64,000 bases of DNA, taken from NCBI GenBank assembly GCA_021234155.1, contig JAJEKV010000137.1:184001-248000 (forward strand). Reading direction: 5' to 3'. This DNA comes from Isoetes taiwanensis. Lineage: Eukaryota; Streptophyta; Lycopodiopsida; Isoetales; Isoetaceae. The stretch's first letter is position 1. Each line of letters begins with the position of its first letter. The notes below the pieces were generated by a model. The model was not told the DNA's origin. It was given only the letters and a program-made list of their open reading frames with translations, and made no database searches. Shown here in pieces: positions 10,670 through 20,818 of this stretch. The translations under genes were made by a program, and so were the position numbers.

Positions 10670-10680
10670 TAGTTTTTCCC

Positions 10681-10689
10681 AATTTTTAA
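10681..10689. repeat. MULE target-site duplication, right copy
   Basis: AATTTTTAA follows the terminal GTAGTTTTTCCC directly. It pairs with 5194-5202. The sequence beyond it continues the dispersed repeat into which the element inserted. Confidence 0.75.
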
Positions 10690-10737
10690 AATCTTTGTTT
10701 ACACCAAACCCACCTAGGCCATTTCCTCGTATAAAGT

Positions 10738-10980
10738 GCATTTGATATTGAGACCGTACTTTGATTAGACACATCTTTATCTAATTAAAAATTTTAAAAT
10801 ATATTTTTTTTTTGTGTGTGTGCATTTGATATGAAGACCCTATGCTGATTAGACACGTCTTATTCTGATTAAAAAGTTTAAAAATCTTTGTTTTGGTGCG
10901 TGCATTTCATATTGAGACCATATTCTAATTAGACACATCCTAATCTGATTAAAAATTTTAAAATCTTTGTTTTGCTGTAT
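10738..10980. repeat. Three tandem units of about 80 bp
   Basis: Each unit starts GCATTT(G/C)ATAT, continues GAGACC...GATTAGACAC and ends in ATTAAAAATTTTAAAATC-type sequence. Starts are at 10738, 10822 and 10902. A related unit lies left of the MULE at about 5150-5202. An inverted piece (CACCAAAACAAAGATTTTAA) occurs near 11097. Confidence 0.8.
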
Positions 10981-10984
10981 TATG

Positions 10985-11159
10985 GAAGATCTTGTTTTGT
11001 TGACTGATTTTTTTTCTTTTTTCTTTTTTCCCCCTTTTTGTTTTTTTCAAAAAACACTAGGAACAACATATAAACCATTAAAAAAAATACATGTCCCATA
11101 ACACACCAAAACAAAGATTTTAAAAACTTTTTATTTTTGCATATAAAATACGGCCATGT
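10985..11159. other. AT-rich low-complexity sequence, no gene
   Basis: Poly-T/poly-A runs and the inverted copy of the neighbouring repeat; no coding signal. Confidence 0.6.
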
Positions 11160-11163
11160 TTAA

Positions 11164-12167
11164 CACTAGAGTTGTGCCTTGATGAACCCAAATGGGTTCA
11201 TTCGCACACTTTTTTTTGAAATTCTATTATAGCTCTGGGATAAAGAATTTGTCTACATACTTACAATATGTTGTCCTCCATGAGTGTACATGTAAGAAAA
11301 AATTCATGAAAAATATAGAAAGCTTCTATTACCAAACATAATATGGAGCCGAATACAAAGGGGTCAAGTTTATTCTCAAAGTCTTTAACATTTCTCACAT
11401 TATTTTGCAAATATGATTTTTTCTAGGAATTCTAATTCTTCCATCTTGTAAATCATGATATGAAAAATCTATCACAAAAAGAATTAGAAAAATCTATCGT
11501 AGAATTTTCAAGAAATAATTCCTTAAAGTTTGAAGTTCAGAAGTTCTTTATGGACCCAGTTAGGTTCCCTGAGGGTCAAAATTTTGAAAATTCATAGTAC
11601 TACTCCATCTTTTGAAAAAATGAAATCCATTTAGCAAGACGTGTAGTACTTAGTATCCATTTCCATTAAAAAATAATAGTACCTTCACATTGTTATTCTA
11701 TTTCAAATATCATGGATATGAAATGGTTCCTGGATGGCTGTTTTTCAAAAAATTCCTTAGGGACCTGACTGGGTCTCTCAAGGATTGAAATTATGATTTG
11801 CTCATTGGTACATCAAATTTTTATGAAATCACATGAAATTTAAAACATGAGTAGCATTTTTAGGCTACGTTCATAGAAAATTAATGTTATCTTGAAATTT
11901 TTATTCCATATTGAGTGTCATGAGATTATATCATATCATTGAAACCATTGAATTGAGTGTGTTTCAAGGTGCGATTGTGCCAAACTTGTGAAGAGTTTTA
12001 TTTTGCCATTGAATATGGTGGTACAACTTCGAGTTAATCTTACAATTCAGGTGTTCATATTTAAAATCTCATACGTATCATGAAGAACTAGTCCCTAATA
12101 TGGAGAAGGGATTGAGGGACCCATACAGGTTGGTGAACCCAAACAGGTCCTTGAGACAACTCTAGTG
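11164..12167. mobile_element. 1.0-kb non-autonomous DNA transposon, CACTAGAGTTGT termini
   Basis: The termini CACTAGAGTTGT (11164-11175) and ACAACTCTAGTG (12156-12167) are perfect inverted repeats. TTAA precedes the left end (11160-11163) and follows the right end (12168-12171). Subterminal segments carry related GGACC/GGTTC motifs (for example TGAACCCAAATGGGTTC near 11193 and TGAACCCAAACAGGTCC near 12134; others near 11550 and 11760). The interior is AT-rich and non-coding. Two readings fit: a deleted CACTA element, whose expected identical 3-bp TSD is not met because TAA is paired with TTA; or an element that targets TTAA, as piggyBac-type elements do. Confidence 0.7.
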
Positions 12168-12171
12168 TTAA

Positions 12172-12398
12172 AGAATTTAAAGAATTTAAGAGCAAGAATT
12201 TAAGAACCTCTTGCAACACGGACTCAGCCAAGTAAAAGATCCAAGTCTCTTGTATTGAATCAAATAGATATGGAAGCACAATTTATCCACCCAACCAGAT
12301 CCAGGACTTAGGCAATTATCTATCTCTCGCTTAGGATTTGGCTTTAAAAATTGATGTTGATTTTTGGTTGAACTCCATGGTTGAAGAAAATTATTGCC
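12172..12398. other. Short AT-rich spacer
   Basis: AAAGAATTT-type micro-repeats at 12171-12210; no gene seen. Confidence 0.5.
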
Positions 12399-13100
12399 TC
12401 AGGGGGGGTGCTCATCTAATAAAATAAACTTCACTCTGGAAGCTCCAAAGTTGAATCCGGCATACATGGAAGGGGGAATAATACACAAATAAGGTAGTTC
12501 AGACAAATAGAAATTTACTTCAATGCTTCCTCTATATCCTGGAGAATACATGGAATCTGAAACTGCAATTTTTTCAATGCAGAGTTTACCTATCTCCTTA
12601 TTCCCATGAATGTTGCAAGCATTAAGAAGAGTAATCCAACCTATGGTATCAGAACCCATATTTTGCTTGAGTACATCTTCTACTTATAAACGCAAAGCCT
12701 TATCAACCAAATCAGCAAAGCTGCATGCACTAATAATGCCCAGAAAAGTCACATCATTTAATTCACTCCTTCTATGCCGCAAATCCCAGAAAAATTGGAG
12801 AGCAAGATCTGTTCTTTCATGTTGGGCACTACCTGTTATTATTGCATTCCATGTAATGACATTAGAATTTGTTGATGTAAGAAATATCCTACAAGTCTCC
12901 TCTAGACTGCCATAATTGGCATATATGTATAAATGTAGTAGATACTATAGGGATTCAATTCGAATCCAAGCTCTGCAACTTCTCAACATATCCAACAACC
13001 ATTGCACTCCATGACACCATATTTTTATGTAATAACCTGTACAAAGCAGGCCTCCTCCAAGCTTCCGCATTTGGCATACATGTCTATAAGGATGCCCAGC
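12399..13100 (-). pseudogene. PLS-class PPR protein pseudogene (C-terminal repeats)
   Basis: Read on the minus strand from about 13100, the frames give LIDMYAKCGSLEEA, NMVSWSAMVVGYVEK, IYANYGSLEETCRIF, NVITWNAIITGSAQHERTDL, NDVTFLGIISACS, and GWITLLNACNIHGN. These are successive P, L and S motifs of an organellar RNA-binding PPR protein in the normal order. An in-frame stop falls after LVDKALRL (near 12690) and frame changes occur near 12920 and 13080. The last motif resembles the start of an E domain, after which the sequence becomes unrelated. The stop and frame changes mark it as a pseudogene. It is unrelated in position to the PPR tail at 94-275. Confidence 0.85.
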
Positions 13101-13552
13101 AATAAGATACAAAACTGATGAAAATTGATTACAGACCTAAATTGACGAAATTGATTCCCATGTCCTGTGAGGTGCGCTGTTGGGTCCATAAGAGGCACTG
13201 CCATAGTTGAAGGCTGGCAAAAACACATGCTATGTGGTGTAACTTTTACCATTCAAACGTGGGTTCATTTATATATAAGACATGTTTCGAGCTCCAAGAT
13301 CCGGAGTAAAAACCAACTTCAGAGGTGGTTATGGAGAAACTTGGAATAAAAAATAGCGATGGAAGGAATAGTTCTGGCAAGCTGAAGGGGTTCCCGGATA
13401 CCATAACTGGATCCGCCAGCCGGATCCGGATCCAGTTGTCTGGATTCGGATCCAGAGCTTCTACTTGCTACATCTGCAGATACGCGATAGCAAAAGCTTT
13501 TGCTTCCATGTTCTTCAAGATTTCCTGTTTTAAAAAGTGCATTGCTTTTTTT

Positions 13553-13845
13553 AGTTTTCTCTCTCTAGCGCCTTGCTCCTTCTCTCTCTAGCACACTTTC
13601 TCTCTCTAGAATTGCCTCTCCCAGTTGTGCTCCTGGTACAACTGGTTTCCTTTGGGCCCTTTAGTCGTCGTCCTTGCACTTTTTCCCTCTCCCATCTCCC
13701 TGGCACATTTTTGCTGCACTTGTTCCCTCTCCCTTCTCCCTTCTCCCTTCTCCCTGCACTTTTTCCCTCTCCCTTCTTCCTGGCACATTTTCCCTCTCCC
13801 TGGGGTAATTTAGCCACACTTTCTCTCTCTATGGTTTTGGTCAAA
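13553..13845. repeat. Polypyrimidine tract with CTCTCTCTAG and CTCCCTTCTCC units
   Basis: About 290 bp, nearly all C/T on the plus strand, made from repeated TTTCTCTCTCTAG and CTCCCTTCTCCCTTCTCCC units with interspersed TGGCACATTTT. The long frames read through it on both strands are low-complexity shadows. Mirror-symmetric polypurine/polypyrimidine tracts of this kind can form triplex DNA. Confidence 0.8.
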
Positions 13846-13984
13846 GGCAACTCTAACCGCGCCTTTGATTGTGTCCATATCTGGGTAGCATCAAAGTCCT
13901 CAGGTTACATTCTCTCTCTAGATTCGAGGCCACAAGCTCGAATAGCTCACCTTCCAACTTCTTTCCATTCCAAAAGAATTCCAG

Positions 13985-14065
13985 CAATAATCGGATTTGA
14001 GCCCCCACCTATAGGGTTGAACCCTCCAAACCCCCCCATGCTAACCACTAAGGGCGGGCTTAATT
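13985..14065 (-). repeat. Possible tRNA-derived (SINE-like) promoter remnant
   Basis: On the minus strand, TTAGTGGTTAGCATGGGGGG resembles a pol III A box and GGTTCAACCC / GGGGCTCAAATCC resemble B boxes. It shares TAGTGGTTAG plus a G-run with the better example at 17424-17478. Weak on its own. Confidence 0.3.
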
Positions 14066-14131
14066 TTTGAATCCCTAAATACTCCTTGTGCTCTTTTAAT
14101 TCGCTTCTTGACCTTGCAGACTCCAATCAAC

Positions 14132-15045
14132 AATGGCCACTTATGTACCCCCCTACCCAAATCCCCACCTGAATGGAGATACTCCTCAAGCCACAGCCCA
14201 AGCCCAGGCCCAGCCCTAGCCCCCAACTGCCGCCCACGCATGCCCCAAGCTACCGATCTCAGACAGGACGAGCCCGCCCAGGAGAATCAAGCGGATGGTC
14301 CCCAGCGTAAACGGCTCCGACCAGATGCCACGAACAAGGGAGAGGCCACTTCCATGAGGAGAGAAGCACGGGCAAAGGCCCAATCAGCAAGATTGACCCG
14401 AGAGGAGATTGGTTGTTATCTAGACCCGATGGCAGATCGGGCACAAACGATGGTCTTGAAAGAACTGGGGCAGGAATCGCATGCAACAGGACCCGAATTG
14501 CAGACCTAGCAGAAGAGATCCAGGCCTCGGCGCCCCATGTTCTCAGAAGACAACTGGCAGCAGATAGGTAGCGGATTGCAGAGATGGAGACCCCTACACA
14601 ACAATTGGAAGACGACATCTGTTTAGCACACTTTAAAAGACAGCAACAGAAGCAAGATCTTGTTGACCTGCGGGCTCGTGTGGACTCCCTCTCCACCATC
14701 ATAGAGACCATGGCACAAGATAGGCACCGTGCTGACCAAGAGACAAGGGCAACCTTCTTCCGCCTCCAATCAGAGGCCGCGGAGTCCGCCACCACCATGC
14801 TAAGCATGCAGACTGCCTTTGAAGCGAGTCAGTCAGAGTTGAGCGTGCTTCACAGGAAGGCCGATGCACGACACCAGGAGTTGCAGGAGCTTCGAGCAAC
14901 CATTGTTCAGCAAGGTAAGGACCTTCATGCAGAAGCCCATGAACAATTGCGGCGATGCACACAGGAATTGGCAAGGCAGCAGGAATTCCAGCAAGAGCTG
15001 AGCAGTGTAGGTTATGTACGCGTACGGAACCTTTTCTGTACATAA
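14132..15045 (+). pseudogene. Coiled-coil gag/ORF1-like protein, broken
   Basis: A start at 14132 gives MATYVPPYPNPHLNGDTPQ followed by a Pro/Ala/Gln-rich stretch and a stop. A shifted frame continues with a Lys/Arg-rich part (PQRKRLRPDATNKGEATSMR, EEIGCYLDPMADRAQTM). After another shift and one stop comes a long helix (ADLAEEIQASAPHVLRRQL; then from 14584 LVDLRARVDSLSTIIETMAQ and LHRKADARHQELQELRATIV). The product is hydrophilic, Gln/Glu/Arg-rich and predicted coiled coil, lacking zinc knuckles. It fits a retrotransposon gag or LINE ORF1 better than a host gene, but no polymerase follows within 3 kb. It ends at 15045 where an ACGT-rich repeat begins. Confidence 0.5.
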
Positions 15046-15195
15046 TGTACCGTACCTTATGCATACCATACGTACGTTACCTAATCATCCATCATTCTGA
15101 TACAAATTTTAATAAGTTAACGTACGCGTCCGTTACATCTAGGAGACATAACATATGATACAATGCGTTATGTACGTACGTACATACGTACATAT
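15007..15195. repeat. ACGTACGT-rich palindromic repeat
   Basis: Many GTACG/CGTAC palindromes, including TTATGTACGCGTACGG near 15012, TTAACGTACGCGTCCG near 15117 and TATGTACGTACGTACATACG near 15171. It terminates the coiled-coil frame and may be a small insertion. Confidence 0.6.
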
Positions 15196-15199
15196 AAGT

Positions 15200-17080
15200 T
15201 GTATAATATAATTTTTTTTTTTTCATTTTTTCGCACCCTAAACCATGGTCGAAGCAGACTGCTTACGAAACTTCAATCTCTGCTCTTTCAAACTTCTATT
15301 TTCGATCTTTTAAGGCATCAAACTCAGGTATACAAGTATCTCTGATCCATCCAATATTAGTTAGTTTGCCAACGACTATGATTAACTTTTGTCTTGCTCA
15401 ACAAATGTTTTTAAGGGAATACAGCAGATAGATTATATCATTGTCTATATTCGGTAAGCGAGTTGCATTGGAGGAGGTTGTTTATCTGCTAAGGCTCACT
15501 TCTCTGATAAGGTCAGAGTGATAAAGAATCATTTAGCGATACTGTCTACTGCATGCTGAATTTATCTTAGTCACAGACATGGGTTCTTATGTTCTTTTAT
15601 TCTGGGAACACATTTGATACTTAAAGCTTTTGGATGCTCCAAGTTTTGTAAAGATTAACTATGATCTGAGTATGGGTAAGAAACTTGCGATGTGGTATGA
15701 GTTTATGGTTACATGGCTTGGAGGTTATAGTCTAAAAAAAATTGTAACAGCATTATGCTACACTGCATTTGTTCAGCTATGCATCTCACCTCTGTAACTT
15801 TATTTCATGAGATGAAGCTCCATCTATCCATCTGTACGTATTCAGGAGCATAGCCATAGTGTACTATAGCCTTAGCTTGAGACTTGTGACAATTCGTTTT
15901 TTGCTAGCTTGCAGACTTAAAGCAAATGTGTTTTGATTGGTTGCCCTCTGGCAAGGCAAACATTATTATTTGTCTCCTGTTTAAAGTTGCATGAACTAGT
16001 TCGTGCCAAATGCTTATTGGACAAATATCCATCTGCATATCTGTGTGCATACTTGCACGCATATCGACCGTGTACTATGTTTCGTCTAAAATTGTATCAA
16101 CTAATATCTTATTTGTTGGATTTGCAAAAGATCAGATAGAGTAAGTCATAAGCCAAACGAATTTTGGACCTTGTGTTAATTATTTAGGTGTACGATAGAT
16201 GCTTATTTGTACCAATTCCTGATTTTCCTGATTATTTTAGTATTGTCGATGCACTATCTTAGATAAAATACATGTGTAGATTGTCCTTGATCTAACAGTA
16301 ACCAAGGATCTTTTATATCAACCACGATGCATGGATCACTTTGAGTTTATTATAATCAAGGGTGTTTGGTATCAACCTCAATGCTACGAATGTTTTTTCA
16401 TTGGCTTGATGTGATCGGTGTCACACATATTCCTGATATGAACCAATTCACAAATGTCAAATTCGTCTCCACATATTTTTGAGTCATAATTGCTTATGTC
16501 CAGACTTCTTTCTCTTCCGAGAATAGCAGCATGTTATTGCAAGATTAAAGAATGATACAACGATGTCTGAGATTGAGTTGAGCAGTACCTTTGAGCTTTA
16601 AGTAATCATTATACCTTCTTCTTATTGGTAAATTTCAGCCAGAATTCAGATGCACGATTTCATTTCTTAGATAGATAGATGCATGTAACATGTTTACAGT
16701 TAGACTAGGCATATTGCAGCGTAAGAATTGCAAATTGCTGCAAATTAAGCATAGGCCATATTATTCTAGTGCTAGTTAGAATTCTAGACTGATTATGCTG
16801 GTGTTTTTTTTCCACCATAGATATGCTTGTCCTATGTGTACTCTGGCAAATCAAATATAGGTCAGATGAAATGAATTGCTAATCCAACTTCTGGAATTGT
16901 AAATATGAAAATATTAGGATTGGTGGCTTAATTAAAGAGTGAAACAGGTTGAGCTGCCAATGAGAATCTACTGCTAGAATAGTTTAACTTTTGACTATGT
17001 CACCCTTGAATTCTTAAATTCCATTGTCTCTAGAAATTGTAGAAGCATGCTTGTTTATCTGATCTATATATGTTCTTATG
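15200..17080. other. About 1.9 kb with nothing recognised
   Basis: AT-rich sequence with ordinary complexity and short scattered ORFs. A few GT-AG-like junctions are present (for example AACTCAG/GTATAC near 15327), but no coding exons I can support. It could be intron, long non-coding RNA or old transposon sequence. Confidence 0.4.
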
Positions 17081-17084
17081 TTTC

Positions 17085-17345
17085 GCGCTTATCCGACCGT
17101 CCGTTCGAGATCCGACGGCTCACGTGGCTTTGGGACGTATCCTACGGCTGAGATGGTCCTGGGAGTTTACATATAATATGTGTACCGCGGTCCTACGGTC
17201 CAGATTGATCTGATCCTGACCGTCGGTCCGAGATCCGACGGCTCGCGTGGCTTGGGGACACATCCTACGGGCCACGTGGCTTTGGCAATTATATGTAATA
17301 GATCCTACGGCTCATATTGCTTTTGTATGGTGAGATCTTGATCGT
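17085..17345. repeat. Imperfect tandem duplication, GATCCGACGGCTC motif
   Basis: GAGATCCGACGGCTCACGTG near 17108 and GAGATCCGACGGCTCGCGTG near 17232 head two units of roughly 120 bp. Both contain ATCCTACGG, and degenerate copies of ATCCTACGGCTCATATTG continue to about 17375. This is a GC-rich island in AT-rich DNA. Confidence 0.65.
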
Positions 17346-17423
17346 TGATCGAGTCTAAGATCCTAAGGCTCATATTGAATGCTCGTTCCTTAAGGAAAGG
17401 CTTTTAAAATTTTTTATGTTATT

Positions 17424-17478
17424 GGAAGGATTCGAACCCTGGTCCTCAACCCCCCACTCTAACCACTAGACCAAGCAT
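17424..17478 (-). repeat. tRNA-derived pol III promoter remnant (SINE-like)
   Basis: On the minus strand TGGTCTAGTGGTTAGAG is a good A box and GGTTCGAATCC a perfect B box. The boxes are only about 18 bases apart, too close for a full tRNA with an anticodon arm, so this is not a functional tRNA gene. A tRNA-derived SINE head or other tRNA-like repeat is the likely source. Confidence 0.5.
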
Positions 17479-17499
17479 TAATTCTATAAAAAATTTATG

Positions 17500-17880
17500 T
17501 TTCAAATATACTTAAGGGTAATGTTCTAATTAAGATAAAATAGACTATAATATTCTAGGATGTTTTGAAACTTTCAAAATGTTCCAGAAAGTTCTACAAT
17601 GTTCTAGAAATTTCTAGAATGTAAGGGAATCCAGAAGAATTAAAGGGAATATAAGGAAATCTCATAAATTGTAAGAGAATCTAGGAAAATATACAAGTCT
17701 AACGGAATCTCTTAAAATCTAATTGAATCTAAGGGAATCTTCATAATATCTAAGGGAATGTAAGAAAATCTTGATGACATCCTAGAGTTTTTTTAAGATT
17801 TTGCAAAAAGCGACAATAGAATGTTCTAAAATGTTTCATAATAAAGGTGTACAATATAAATCTTGGAAAAAAAAAATATT
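17500..17880. repeat. Degenerate short repeats (AAGGGAATCT / GTTCTAGAA)
   Basis: Dozens of variants of TCTAAGGGAATCT and ATGTTCTAGAAAG run through the segment with no fixed period. AT-rich low-complexity DNA, no gene. Confidence 0.6.
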
Positions 17881-18099
17881 CTAGATGCTCAAGGCCTTAC
17901 ATCGTAAGAACATGCTAAAACTGGAACAATGCGCCGTAGGACGCATTAAATTTCTTGTTTATATATATTGTTTCCATGCATTGTTTATATATGCCTGCAG
18001 TATGCCATATATGCAATTATTTGGAATCCATATTATATGTCATTATCTCCGCTTGTCTAGTATCATCATTACTGCAAAGGTTTTTCGCCATCTGAAGGA

Positions 18100-20210
18100 C
18101 ACAAAGGCGCGGTACCTTGCCAAGCATCAGGGGGAGATGTTCGGCCTGCTGGACACTCATCCTCGAACCTTTTAGGCAGAGGGAGTGCTTGAAGGCCCGA
18201 CCCCTGAGGGGGACATCACACCCGGGCGGGGGAACGGTACTTGCGGCGGCTCTATGACCCGCCCGGGGGCAGCGTGCGCCCATACCCCCACAGGATGGCC
18301 CCCATTGGTTCTCGTGGGCGAGGATGTTGAGGAGGGCCTCGCAACGGCTAGCTAATGGGAAGGCAAAATGACCTCGATGGTATGCAGGCCGGAGTTACTC
18401 AAGTGGGCGAGGGGCCAACCTTGTCTTGGGTCCTCACTACCCCCTGCTCAACGAGCATTGCGGGGAGGGTTTCCCAGACAATGGACCACAAGCGGGGTTG
18501 TTCCCATTCACAAAGGCGGGCGACCCACCGTCCGCCAATTACCACGGACGATCATGGTCGGTTCAAGATTTGTCAAACCGCTATCGGCATTCTCGAGCAG
18601 CCCGATTGACCCGCGGCTGCGGATGTCGCGAGCCCTCACACAGGCGGGCTTTCGACCCGCCACTCAACGATTGACCATATCTTTATGTCAGCGGGCGATT
18701 GAAGACAAACGGAATCATCGGCTGGACTTGTATTGTTTGCTTTGTGGACTTCGCAAAGGCTTTTGATACGGTCCCCTAGAAAAGGCGTAGGCTAGATCTG
18801 CGTCAACTGGGGCTCCCCGCGTGCGTAATGCCATATCTGTTTGTATGAGAGTTGTTTTGGCGGATTCAGCCGGCCGGGCCAAGCATTCACCAAGTAGTAT
18901 CGGTCCCAGGGGTTGCCCCTCTCGCCAACACTTTTTGGCCTCTACATTGATCGCTTAGAGCCCCGGCTTCTATCGAGCATGGGGGGATGGCATACGGCTT
19001 TTGCACCGTGTCATCCGCCGGCTCATCTATCTATGCGGACGATGTTGGCCTCGCTGGCCCACACCCCGCTTATGCTCACCGGATGCCCTAGACACATTTT
19101 GTCGCTCTGCACATGCGCGTCAATCCGCCAAGACCGGTGGTTCTCATATCCTCTTCACGCCACCCCATGCCTCCCCGCACTCACATATCGGGGACACCGT
19201 GGGCGTCCGCCCACCTACAAGTACCTAGGGGTGGAGTTCCCCTCCCGCTCTGGCGGGAGGCGTCTATCCGCTATGGTGACAAAGAGGCTGAAAGCGCTTT
19301 ATGCCATGCGCAGAACAACAGTCCACCAGGCAGAGCTATATGATTGGGGCCATCGGTCACATCCTGCTCCTGCACCGGGTCGAGCCCTGCCCTTCGGACG
19401 GGTCGAGGTTTGGGGCCGGCCGCCTCTTTGGCGACTGGAATGACTTGGAGCAGGTGCGTAAGGCATTTTGGCACGGCACTTGGGGTGAAACCTTCATCCC
19501 CCATCGATTCCCTCTGCGAGAAACTGGATTCTTGCCGCCAGCCCGTGGCAGCCCTTGATAGACACATCGTCTATTTTGAAAGTGGTTACTATGGGTGATG
19601 CTCGGCTCCCTTTTTGCTTACACCGTGGCCATGAGTCCTTGCGGCTTAGGGCCCGTTGGAGGGGTAAGAGAGATCGGTGGTTACGCCCGGATGGAACGTC
19701 GCGGGAGCACAGTCGCGTCTGGTGGGCGCGTGCGCCGTGGTGGACTGCGGGGGGAGTACCTAGATGCTTGTTTCCTTGGCAAAGCTCACGGGACCCCATT
19801 GCTCTAGAGCAGGTCAAAATGGCCCATTACAAGGAGCACATCAACCCCGTGTTAGCCCGGGGCCCACAGCTCTACCTGCGTTCCCAGCTGCCCCCTGAAA
19901 AGCGCAGACTCATTGCCTCCATTCGCACAGGTGCCCACCATCTTCGCATCGAGACGGGCAGGTGGATTGGGGAGCCCCGCCGGGGCAGGGGGCTCTGTCG
20001 TCTTTGTCAAACGGGTGCCATTGAGGATGAGTCTCACACTTTCCGAGTTGCCCGGTGTTCACGGTCGGATCCGGGCGGTCGGCTCCCTTAGTACGGCCGG
20101 ACGTGCCCTTGCATTTGCTGATGAACACACCGTCAGTACGTGCCCTGGGGTCATACATCCAGGAGGTACTGGACCTGCGAGGTCACATTTGCCCCGCTTT
20201 GTCCGTGACT
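18100..20210 (+). pseudogene. LINE reverse transcriptase with zinc-binding C-terminus
   Basis: Fragments in changing frames read DTKARYLAKHQGEMFGLLDT (about 18098), QAGFRPATQR (18640), VCFVDFAKAFDTVP (about 18735), PLSPTLFGLYIDRLEPRLLS (from 18916), SIYADDVGLAGPHP (YADD at 19032-19043) and YKYLGVEF (about 19220). The C-terminus has LIASIRTGAHHLRIETGRW, then CRLCQTGAIEDESHTF (about 19995-20045), the zf-RVT motif. At least six frameshifts and several stops separate these blocks, so it cannot make enzyme as read. The order matches plant LINE ORF2. Confidence 0.85.
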
Positions 20211-20318
20211 AGGCACTCACGGGGTGGTGCATGATTGTATATATTGGGATGTTTTTACGCATTTTATATGATTAGCCGCGGTTTGTCGGCCCGGTGATGA
20301 TTGCCGCCCGCGGTTTTC

Positions 20319-20572
20319 CCTCGAAACCCTTCGGGCGGGGTTTTTAATCCGGGCAGTAATCCGCTTGCTGCGTTTTTGTATTGGGTCCCATAGATCGATT
20401 GGTCTCCGTGGACGATAAAAGTACCTTCCTTCCTTCCTTCCTTGAAAACCTTTCGAGGCAGGGGTTTTTTAATCCTAGTAGTAATGATTGTACTAGCCCA
20501 TTGTATGGGTCCCATGACCTATTGGTCTCTGTGGACGTTAAAACAACTATTCTATTCTATTCTATTCTTTAA
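20319..20572 (+). repeat. Tandemly duplicated LINE 3' UTR
   Basis: Two units of about 125 bp share (A)AACC(C/T)TTCG...GGGG(T)TTTTTAATCC, TGGGTCCCAT, ATTGGTCTC(C/T)GTGGACG and then a microsatellite: CCTTCCTTCC in unit 1, ATTCTATTC in unit 2. Confidence 0.75.
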
Positions 20573-20667
20573 ATATAAGTGCAGATAGATTGATAAAATC
20601 TTAGTTGCATTCATGCACATGCATGCATATGCATGCATTTTTCGTTATGCATTTTTTATGCATGCCT

Positions 20668-20818
20668 CACCAGGAGTCACCACTTTGGGACAAGTTTTGC
20701 GTCAATGTTGCGACGATTACCAAATTGTAAGTTTTATGGGAAACCAGGCAAAGGGACAAAGACAAGAATGATAGCATATGTAGGTGGCATTGGCGGAAAG
20801 GGTAGGTCAGCATGTCCA
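20668..20818 (+). pseudogene. hAT transposase, 5' piece with BED zinc finger
   Basis: Frames read SPLWDKFCVNVATITK, then after a frameshift CKFYGKPGKGTKTRMIAYVG and GIGGKGRSACP. This is the BED-type DNA-binding finger of plant hAT transposases (SPLWkyV ... CkfCGk...RikaHl.GiGGkGi..C), with Tyr for the second Cys and Tyr for the His. It stops exactly at the LTR boundary at 20819. The continuation is on the far side of the gypsy element at 44839. Confidence 0.75.
20814..20818. repeat. Gypsy element TSD, left copy (GTCCA)
   Basis: GTCCA lies directly before the LTR start TGTGACGC and is repeated at 44834-44838 after the other LTR. 5 bp is the usual Ty3/gypsy duplication length. Confidence 0.8.

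Larger units (their letters stand above)
5203..10680 (+). mobile_element. Mutator-like element (MULE), 5.48 kb, with 9-bp TSD
   Basis: The left end GGAAAAACTAC and the right end (GTAGTTTTTCCC on +) are terminal inverted repeats. They are flanked by AATTTTCAA (5194-5202) and AATTTTTAA (10681-10689), a 9-bp target duplication with one mismatch, as expected for Mutator-like elements. Inside the ends, 6056-6150 is the inverted counterpart of about 10575-10669 (shared CCACATGCCCCTAACTTTTC). The left TIR is split by an insertion between its first 11 bases and the rest. The element encodes a broken MURA-type transposase (7008-8777), and about 1.6 kb of unassigned DNA lies between that gene and the right TIR region. 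Confidence 0.88.
18060..20580 (+). mobile_element. Non-LTR retrotransposon (LINE), GC-rich, decayed
   Basis: The sequence becomes sharply GC-rich at about 18100 and stays so to about 20350, setting it apart from its flanks. It holds a reverse transcriptase pseudogene, then a 3' region ending in a TTCTA microsatellite (about 20550-20572) that probably represents the 3' tail. No 5' endonuclease domain is visible, so the copy is probably 5' truncated. Confidence 0.8.

Noticed and set aside
13573-14070. Long open frame of Leu/Pro/Ser on the plus strand and its Gly/Arg/Lys mirror
   Set aside because: Produced by the CT-rich low-complexity repeat, not by a gene.
18017-18283. Minus-strand frame with Cys/Arg-rich N-terminus
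   Set aside because: Lies antisense to the LINE ORF2 start, and its composition reflects GC-rich LINE sequence.
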